Position numbers and translations under genes: made by a program
Notes under the pieces: model-generated
Database searches by the model: none
What the model was told of the DNA's origin: nothing
Seen by the model: only the letters and a program-made list of their open reading frames with translations
NCBI GenBank assembly: GCA_002344055.1
Contig: DDTH01000016.1
Span: 1 to 20,588, forward strand
From: Sphingomonadales bacterium UBA2369
Lineage (GTDB): Bacteria > Pseudomonadota > Alphaproteobacteria > Sphingomonadales > Sphingomonadaceae
Direction: 5' to 3'
Length of the DNA stretch: 20,588 bases
Shown: piece by piece, positions 15,420 through 20,588 of the stretch
Position numbering within the stretch: position 1 is the stretch's first letter
Layout of the letters: each line of letters starts with the position of its first letter

Positions 15420-15656
15420 ATGAAGGAATTGGGCATCAAGGCGGCGCTGATGATCGGCGCGCTGGCGGCGGGCGTGGCCGCGGCCGCCAGTGGCGCGGCG
15501 GCGTTCGGCACGGAGAATATCGCTTATCGCTACGACGCGCGCGGCCGGCTGGTGAAGGTCGAACGGAGCGGCAACGTCAACAATGGCGTCAACACCGCCT
15601 ACAGCTACGACAAGGCCAACAACCGCACCGACCGCAACGTGACCGGCGTGCCGTAA
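15420..15656 (+). CDS. small secreted YD-repeat (RHS-type) protein
   Basis: A 78-residue protein. The ATG at 15420 is preceded by GGAGG with a six-base spacer. Residues 1 to about 28 form a signal peptide with an Ala-rich core (IGALAAGVAAAASG). The mature part is only about 50 residues and holds one complete YD unit: YRYDARGRLVKV, an Asn/Gly linker, then YSYDKANNRTDRN. YD repeats normally come in long arrays that build the RHS/tripartite-toxin cocoon, so a single unit cannot form a shell alone. It lies 241 bp upstream of the large RHS gene on the same strand and may be its accessory, a shell-capping strand donor, or a leftover of an older RHS gene. A complete signal peptide and a good start argue against a simple relic. 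The function is unknown. Confidence 0.72.
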   Translation: MKELGIKAALMIGALAAGVAAAASGAAAFGTENIAYRYDARGRLVKVERSGNVNNGVNTAYSYDKANNRTDRNVTGVP

Positions 15657-15657
15657 G

Positions 15658-15781
15658 GGCGCGCTCGCGGCGCCCGCCCACCAAGGCAGGCGCGCTCGCG
15701 GCGCCCGTCCACCAAGACAGGCGCGCTCGCGGCGCCCGTCCACTGGGGCAGGCGCACTCGCCGCTCCCGTTCGCTGAAACG
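15658..15781. repeat. 31-bp tandem repeat, three close copies plus one diverged
   Basis: Units begin at 15658, 15689, 15720 and 15751. The first three share GGCGCGCTCGCGGCGCCCG and differ at a few bases near their 3' ends; the fourth keeps the period but is diverged. The first unit, with the preceding G, folds as GGGCGC-7 nt-GCGCCC (15657-15675), starting right after the TAA of the small YD-repeat gene; units two and three can fold similarly. There are no unique spacers, so this is not a CRISPR array. Confidence 0.85.
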
Positions 15782-15795
15782 GGCGCGCCGGGGTT

Positions 15796-15837
15796 CGCGC
15801 CGTCGGCCGTCTTTCCCCCTGGGCGGCCGGCGGCGCG
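15796..15837 (+). terminator. strong 17-bp hairpin upstream of the RHS gene
   Basis: Arms 15796-15812 and 15821-15837 pair over 17 positions, 14 Watson-Crick and three G-T, around a short pyrimidine-rich loop. It lies 60 bp before the RHS start, after the tandem repeats. There is no downstream T-run, so intrinsic termination is uncertain. It could instead be a transcript-stabilising or attenuating structure between the YD-repeat gene and the RHS gene. It is listed as a terminator for want of a better class. Confidence 0.4.
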
Positions 15838-15897
15838 GGCAAACCTGAAGACATTCGGCGTCCGGCGGTCCGGGCGCGACATTCGGAGACGAAAGAC

Positions 15898-18800
15898 ATG
15901 ACAACGAACCTGCTTCGCGCGGGCGCCCTTTCCTGCGCCCTTCTGACATCCACCGCCATGTGCACGCAGCCGGCGCTGGCGCAGCCGACCGCACAGCCGG
16001 CCTTCCGCAATCTCGATGGAAACGGCATCGACCTCACCCATGGCGACGCCGTGATGAGCCTGGTCGAGGCGGTGCTCGGATCGGGCCGCGACGCGCTCCG
16101 CCTGGAGCGGGTCCGCGCCGGCACGCGCAACCATCTGAGCATCGACCAGATCATGCTGCAGCGCTCGGGCGTCGGCAGCGTCGTCAACGCGGTCATCACC
16201 GGCGCGCGGACCTGGCAGCGCTACACCGGCACCACGACCGCGCTGACGCCGGACAATGAGGACGGTTCGACGCTCACCGGCTCCGGCGGGCAATATGTGC
16301 TGACCGCCGCGGACGGGACGGAAATCCTGTTCGGCAGCCCCTTCGGCCCGGATTATGGCGACAGCAATTTCTGCCAGGATACGATGGCCGGCACGCAAAG
16401 CTGCGACCTGCTGCCCTTGTCGATGACGACGCCGGACGGCCGGACGGTTGATTTCGAGTGGGACCTCCACACGCTCGCCACCGGCAGCACCTTCCCCCAA
16501 GACCATCAGCATTATTATCGCCTCCGGCGCATCTCCAACAGCGCGGGCTATGCGGCGGAGTTCAGTTTCGTGAACTCCAGCCCGACCGCCAACCAGCCGC
16601 CGCCGGCCGACTGGTACGAGCGGACCGGCGCGACCCTGCTGAACACCAATCTGGTCAGCCCGACCGTGGGCAGCGTCAGCTATTCGCCGGTCAGCGCCAT
16701 CGTCACCGACATCACCGACATGGGCGGCCTGACCTGGCGGATGACCGGCGGCGGCACGAACATGAGCATCCGCCGGCCGGGCGCGGGCAGCGACACGTTC
16801 GCGATCTCGAGCGGCGGCGGCGGGTCGATCTCCGTCACCAACGAGGGCGTGACCACCAATTACTCCCGCACAATTGTCGGCACGACCGCGACCATGGTGG
16901 TGACCGACGCGCTGAGCGAGCAGACCACGATCGTCTCCGATATGACGATCGGCCGCCCGACCTCCGTCACCGATCCGCTCGGCCGGGTCACGGCGTTCCA
17001 ATATGACGGCGACAGCCGCCCGACCCGCGTGACGCGCGACGAGGGCGATTATACGCAATATACCTATGACGCGCGCGGCAACGTCACCGAGACGCGCAAC
17101 GTCGCCAAGCCCGGCTCGGGCCTGGCGGACGTGGTGGTGACGGCGGACTACGACACCAGTTGCGCCAATCCGGTCACCTGCAACAGTCCGAACAGCGTCA
17201 CCGACGCGCGCGGCAACACCACCGACTACACTTATGACGCCACCCATGGTGGGGTGCTGACCGTCACCGCCCCGGCCCCGTCCGGCAGCGGCGACCGTCC
17301 GGAGACGCGCTACGCCTATACGCTGAGCGGCGGCGAATACCGCCTGACCGGGGTCTCGACCTGCGCGTCCGGGGTGGCGCCGGGCTGCGTGGGGACGGCG
17401 GACGAGAGCCGGACGGTGATCGGCCATGACGGCCAGGGCCGGGTGAACTCGGTCCAGCGGCGGGACGGCACCGGATCGATCAGCGCGGTCACCACCGCCA
17501 CCTACACTGCGGTCGGCGATGTGGAGACGGTGGACGGCCCGCTGTCGGGCAGCGCGGACACGACCCGCATCCGCTACGATGCCGGCCGGCGCGTGGTGGG
17601 GGTGATCGGCCCCGATCCGGACGGCGGCGGCGCGCTCACCCACCGGGCGACGCGCACCACCTACACGAACGGTCTCCCCACGGCCCAGGAGCGCGGCACG
17701 GTCGTCAGCCAGTCGGACGGCGACTGGACTTCGTTCAGCGCGGCGGAGAAAGTGGAAACCGTCTATAACGCCAATGCCCGCCCGGTCGTGCAGCGGCTGG
17801 TCAATGGCGGCACCACCTACGCCCTGACCCAGATGAGCCACGACGCGCTGGGCCGGGTGGAATGCGTGGCGCAGCGGATGAACCCGGCGGAGTTCGCCTC
17901 TTTGCCGTCCGACGCCTGCACGCTCGACACGGAAGGCAGCTTCGGCCCCGACCGGATCGTCCGCACCACCCGCGACGATGCCGGGCAAGTGACTCTGGTC
18001 CAGTCCGCCTACGGCACGGCCGCCCAGGCGAACGAGGTGGCCACCGCCTATACCGACAATGGCCGGGTCCATCACGTCACCGACGGCGAGGGCAACCGCA
18101 CCACCTATGAATATGACGGCCACGACCGGCTGGTGCGCACGCGCTTCCCGGACACGACGCAAGGGGCGGGGACCAGCTCGACGACCGACGACGAGATCCT
18201 GACCCTGGACGCCAACGGCAACGTCACCAACCGGGAGTTGCGGGACGGGCAGAATATCGCGTTCAGCTACGATAACCTGAACCGGGTCACCGCCAAGGAC
18301 CTGCCCGGCTCGGAACCGGACGTGAGCTACAGCTACGATCTGCTCGGCCGCCTGACCGGCGCCAGCCAGTCTGGCCATGCGCTCTCGTTCACGTTCGATG
18401 CCCTGGGCCGTAACCTCACCCAGGTGGGGCCGAACGGCACGATGACGGCGCAGTTCGACGCCGCCGGCCGCCGTACGCGGCTGACCTATCCGGACAGCTT
18501 CTACGTGACCTACGATTATCTGGTCACGGGCGAGATGTCCGGGATGCTGGAGAATGGCAGCACGACGCTGGCGACCTTCGGCTATGACGCGCTGGGCAGG
18601 CGCAGCAGCCTGACCTACGGCAATGGCGCGACGCAGAGCTACAGCTACGACGCCGTGTCGCGGCTCAGCCAGCTGGCCCAGAACATGAACGGCAGCGCCG
18701 GCGACGTGACCTTGGGGTTCACCCACAATCCGGCGAGCCAGATCGTCGGCAACACACGCTCGAACGACCTGTTCAGCTATGCGGGGCTGGCGAACGGCAG

Positions 18801-19938
18801 CCGGACCGACACGCATAACGGCCGCAACCAGATCGCCACCAGCGGGTTCACGCACGACGCGCGGGGCAATCTGACCAGCGACGGCATCAACACGTTCGCC
18901 TACTCCAGCGAGAATCTGCTGACCTCGCAGACCGGTGTGGGCAATGCCCTGCAATATGACCCGCTGCTGCGGCTGGCGCGCACGGCCTGGGGGTTCAAGT
19001 TCGCCTATGACGGGCTGGCGCTGGTGGAGGAATATAGCAACACCACGCTCGTCCACCGCTACGTGCACGGTCCCGGCATGGACGAGCCGCTGATCTGGTA
19101 CGATCAGGGCAATAACCGCCGCTACCTGCACGCCGACGAGCGGGGCAGCATCGTCGCCATCTCGGCGGACGGCAGTCCGAACGGCGCGCTCTACCAGCTC
19201 AACGAATATGACGAATATGGTCGTCCGATGAGCAACAATCTGGGGCGGTTCGGCTATACCGGCCAGGTGTGGCTGCCCGAGCATGGGCTGTGGTATTACA
19301 AGGCTAGGATGTACGATCCCACGCGCGGAAGGTTCATGCAGACCGATCCCATTGGGTATCGCGATGGGATGAACCTCTATGCCTATGTGGATGGGGACCC
19401 GGTGAACTTCACCGATCCGTTGGGGCTTATGGCGGGCGAGATCGTTGTGACGGGTGAACGCGTGAAAGAGGAAGAGAGGGACGGCCCGACTGACATCGAT
19501 CGGGGATATATCGGCGGGTTCGGTTCGACGATGATGGCCGGCTCCGATATGTTCTCACCTCTTGGGGAGGAAGGCTACGATGGGGGTGAGATGGTCGTAA
19601 AAGGCGATCCGCCGAGACGGGGCCGCAGAGGCGGAGGTGGGGCTGGATCTGGTGGCCCAAGCGGGGGGTCTGAGCACCGTAGCGGTGCGCGCCCGTCCAC
19701 AAGAGAAAGGCACCAAGAGGGTCAGGCTCGGCAGAATAGGGATTGGGGTGGGGAGAGGGCTGATGACCGACGTAGAGCTCCGCGTCGACCTCCATCCGGT
19801 TGGAGAGGGCCTTGGCCACCGCCAGAGTGGCCGCTACCCAAGCTGCCAGGCCCGATTCTCCCATGGTGGATGCTCAGCATTTGCTTTAGCCCTTTCGCTG
19901 ATTTGTATCAGGACAGATGCGGCCCTCCCATTGCTTAG
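15898..19938 (+). CDS. Sec-exported RHS/YD-repeat protein with variable C-terminal tip
   Basis: A 1346-residue protein. GGAGA lies eight bases before the ATG. A Sec signal peptide (about residues 1-28, ending PALAQ) is followed by an N-terminal region of about 330 residues, then many YD repeats such as YTYDARGNVTETRN, YSYDLLGRLTG and FGYDALGRRSS. The RHS-associated core spans about residues 1117-1177, with YKARMYDPTRGRF, TDPIGYRDGMNLYAY and the terminal DPLGL. The 169 residues after DPLGL are variable in this family and commonly carry the effector. Here the tip has two GE(I/M)VV(T/K)G motifs, a Gly-rich basic linker, a basic Trp/Pro-rich part and a hydrophobic Cys-containing end. I recognise no toxin fold. 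There is no PAAR, VgrG or TcB partner in view, so export is Sec-dependent and further delivery is unknown. The gene downstream is the candidate immunity gene. Confidence 0.9.
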   Translation: MTTNLLRAGALSCALLTSTAMCTQPALAQPTAQPAFRNLDGNGIDLTHGDAVMSLVEAVLGSGRDALRLERVRAGTRNHLSIDQIMLQRSGVGSVVNAVITGARTWQRYTGTTTALTPDNEDGSTLTGSGGQYVLTAADGTEILFGSPFGPDYGDSNFCQDTMAGTQSCDLLPLSMTTPDGRTVDFEWDLHTLATGSTFPQDHQHYYRLRRISNSAGYAAEFSFVNSSPTANQPPPADWYERTGATLLNTNLVSPTVGSVSYSPVSAIVTDITDMGGLTWRMTGGGTNMSIRRPGAGSDTFAISSGGGGSISVTNEGVTTNYSRTIVGTTATMVVTDALSEQTTIVSDMTIGRPTSVTDPLGRVTAFQYDGDSRPTRVTRDEGDYTQYTYDARGNVTETRNVAKPGSGLADVVVTADYDTSCANPVTCNSPNSVTDARGNTTDYTYDATHGGVLTVTAPAPSGSGDRPETRYAYTLSGGEYRLTGVSTCASGVAPGCVGTADESRTVIGHDGQGRVNSVQRRDGTGSISAVTTATYTAVGDVETVDGPLSGSADTTRIRYDAGRRVVGVIGPDPDGGGALTHRATRTTYTNGLPTAQERGTVVSQSDGDWTSFSAAEKVETVYNANARPVVQRLVNGGTTYALTQMSHDALGRVECVAQRMNPAEFASLPSDACTLDTEGSFGPDRIVRTTRDDAGQVTLVQSAYGTAAQANEVATAYTDNGRVHHVTDGEGNRTTYEYDGHDRLVRTRFPDTTQGAGTSSTTDDEILTLDANGNVTNRELRDGQNIAFSYDNLNRVTAKDLPGSEPDVSYSYDLLGRLTGASQSGHALSFTFDALGRNLTQVGPNGTMTAQFDAAGRRTRLTYPDSFYVTYDYLVTGEMSGMLENGSTTLATFGYDALGRRSSLTYGNGATQSYSYDAVSRLSQLAQNMNGSAGDVTLGFTHNPASQIVGNTRSNDLFSYAGLANGSRTDTHNGRNQIATSGFTHDARGNLTSDGINTFAYSSENLLTSQTGVGNALQYDPLLRLARTAWGFKFAYDGLALVEEYSNTTLVHRYVHGPGMDEPLIWYDQGNNRRYLHADERGSIVAISADGSPNGALYQLNEYDEYGRPMSNNLGRFGYTGQVWLPEHGLWYYKARMYDPTRGRFMQTDPIGYRDGMNLYAYVDGDPVNFTDPLGLMAGEIVVTGERVKEEERDGPTDIDRGYIGGFGSTMMAGSDMFSPLGEEGYDGGEMVVKGDPPRRGRRGGGGAGSGGPSGGSEHRSGARPSTRERHQEGQARQNRDWGGERADDRRRAPRRPPSGWRGPWPPPEWPLPKLPGPILPWWMLSICFSPFADLYQDRCGPPIA

Positions 19939-19957
19939 AAATGATAGAAGAATGAAA

Positions 19958-20422
19958 ATGGAAAACTCAGATTACGATAAGGCGCTGCAAAGCGTGGATC
20001 AAATGGGTCGGTCGGCGGAGGCGTTAAAGCTTCTATCAGATGCTTCGGAGGTCGACATCCGAGCAAAGTATGCGGTAGCAACGTGGTATCTTCATGGCGT
20101 TGAAGGTGTTGTCAAAGAGAATAAGAAAATGGCATTTCAGATACTTTCTGAACTTGAGAAATTCAATATCGCGGAGGCTCTATTCGATTTAGCTGTGTTC
20201 TACGATTTAGGTGTTAATGTTGAAAAAAATGAAATAAAGGCATTTGAGCTTTACATTAGAGCCGCACTTCTCGGAGACGCGGAATCTTGTATTCAGTTAG
20301 CTCAGTTTTTTCGAGAAGGAAAGTTAGTTCCGTACAGTGAACCGGTGGCTGGAGCTTGGGAAGAAAGGGCATTAGCTCCTATGAGCCGTGCCTCATTTCC
20401 AAGTCGTATCTGGCTCAGGTAG
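19958..20422 (+). CDS. Sel1-repeat protein, candidate immunity protein, possibly truncated
   Basis: A 154-residue protein with start ATG 19958, seven bases after AGAAG (19946-19950); ATG 19952 is also in frame. One clear Sel1-like repeat runs from AEALFDLAVFY to IRAALLGD. A degenerate one precedes it (AVATWYLHGV) and a partial one follows (ESCIQLAQFFREGK). There is no signal peptide, so it is cytoplasmic. Sel1 repeats form alpha-solenoids that bind proteins. The gene starts 19 bp after the RHS stop and is far less GC-rich than its surroundings (47 G+C of 120 in 20161-20280), as is usual for toxin-tip immunity genes. The last 18 or so residues (from PMSRASF on) do not fit a Sel1 pattern and abut repeats, suggesting a damaged 3' end. 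The immunity role is inferred from position only. Confidence 0.72.
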   Translation: MENSDYDKALQSVDQMGRSAEALKLLSDASEVDIRAKYAVATWYLHGVEGVVKENKKMAFQILSELEKFNIAEALFDLAVFYDLGVNVEKNEIKAFELYIRAALLGDAESCIQLAQFFREGKLVPYSEPVAGAWEERALAPMSRASFPSRIWLR

Positions 20423-20442
20423 ATTATGGTGGACACGGTGAG

Positions 20443-20558
20443 TACGGTGACAGTGCACTGATTTGACCGGGCGAGGAATTACGTAATTACAATTACGGTG
20501 ACAGTGCACTAATTAGAACGGGCGGGGCGGATTACGGTGACAGTGCACTAATTTGACC
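20443..20558. repeat. three direct copies of a 17-bp sequence containing an 8-bp palindrome
   Basis: TACGGTGACAGTGCACT occurs exactly at 20443-20459, 20494-20510 and 20533-20549, with starts 51 and 39 bp apart. Each includes the palindrome AGTGCACT and continues into a related (G/A)ATT(T/A)GA(C/A)C tail. A degenerate version (ATTATGGTGGACA) begins at about 20424. The pattern suggests a REP-like or mobile-element-associated intergenic repeat, or clustered binding sites. Confidence 0.8.
20477..20488. repeat. 12-bp perfect palindrome AATTACGTAATT
   Basis: A perfect 12-bp dyad between repeat copies one and two, overlapped by a second palindrome GTAATTAC (20483-20490). It is AT-rich in an otherwise high-GC genome. 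It could be a protein-binding site or part of the repeat element. Confidence 0.5.
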
Positions 20559-20588
20559 CTGCTAACGGCGCGTGGCAGGCTGGCCTGA

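Noticed and set aside
15658..15781. CRISPR array
   Set aside because: The 31-bp units are directly adjacent with no unique spacers.
15589..19284. A 1231-codon open frame on the minus strand, antisense to the RHS gene
   Set aside because: The plus strand has a signal peptide, YD repeats and an RHS core. The antisense product is Val/Arg/His/Gly-biased and matches no domain, and it runs through the tandem repeats.
19637..19957. Longer start for the Sel1 gene
   Set aside because: It would overlap the RHS tip by about 300 bases with Arg/Gly-rich, non-Sel1 sequence; AGAAG seven bases before 19958 gives a better start.
20443..20558. CRISPR array
   Set aside because: There are only three 17-bp cores with uneven gaps (34 and 22 bp) and related flanks.

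Overview
The window is high-GC (one counted 60-nt stretch inside the RHS gene is 67% G+C) and densely coded on both strands. It looks like an alphaproteobacterial chromosome, most likely a sphingomonad. The grounds are a penicillin-binding protein 1A gene followed by prfB, a Sec-exported RHS protein with a small secreted YD-repeat neighbour, and an 'EIVVTG'-type motif after the RHS core. The genus is an inference.

Layout. (1) 1-246: C-terminal end of an unrecognised protein. (2) 279-5005: a trans-4-hydroxy-L-proline (Hyp) catabolic block. It holds a divergent FAD D-amino-acid dehydrogenase (-), then a forward run of a DapA-family pyrroline-4-hydroxy-2-carboxylate deaminase, a two-cysteine 4-hydroxyproline 2-epimerase and an APC amino-acid permease. 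(3) 5002-10643: a Tat-exported GH127 beta-L-arabinofuranosidase (-), divergent from a secreted DUF885 metallopeptidase-like protein and an alpha-ketoglutarate semialdehyde dehydrogenase (+). (4) 10648-15241: a minus-strand core cluster read as mrcA, prfB and a lipoprotein-like SAM methyltransferase. (5) 15420-20422: an RHS module with a 78-residue secreted YD-repeat protein, a 241-bp spacer holding 31-bp tandem repeats and a 17-bp hairpin, a 1346-residue RHS protein with a 169-residue variable tip, and an AT-rich Sel1-repeat gene. (6) 20423-20588: three exact copies of a 17-bp sequence, probably the edge of a repeat or mobile region.

Working together. Blocks 2 and 3 form one plausible pathway for plant hydroxyproline-rich glycoproteins (extensin-like): periplasmic removal of beta-L-arabinofuranose from Hyp (GH127), peptide cleavage (DUF885), uptake (permease), epimerisation to D-Hyp, oxidation, deamination and oxidation to 2-oxoglutarate. 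The last enzyme also ends the non-phosphorylative L-arabinose pathway, so it could serve both the sugar and the imino acid. No regulator or outer-membrane receptor for this lies in the window. Block 5 has the layout of a polymorphic toxin with a candidate immunity gene, but I could not assign the tip to a known toxin fold.

The strongest candidate for an undescribed system is the combined Hyp-arabinoside locus. The second is the RHS tip, Sel1 and repeat module.
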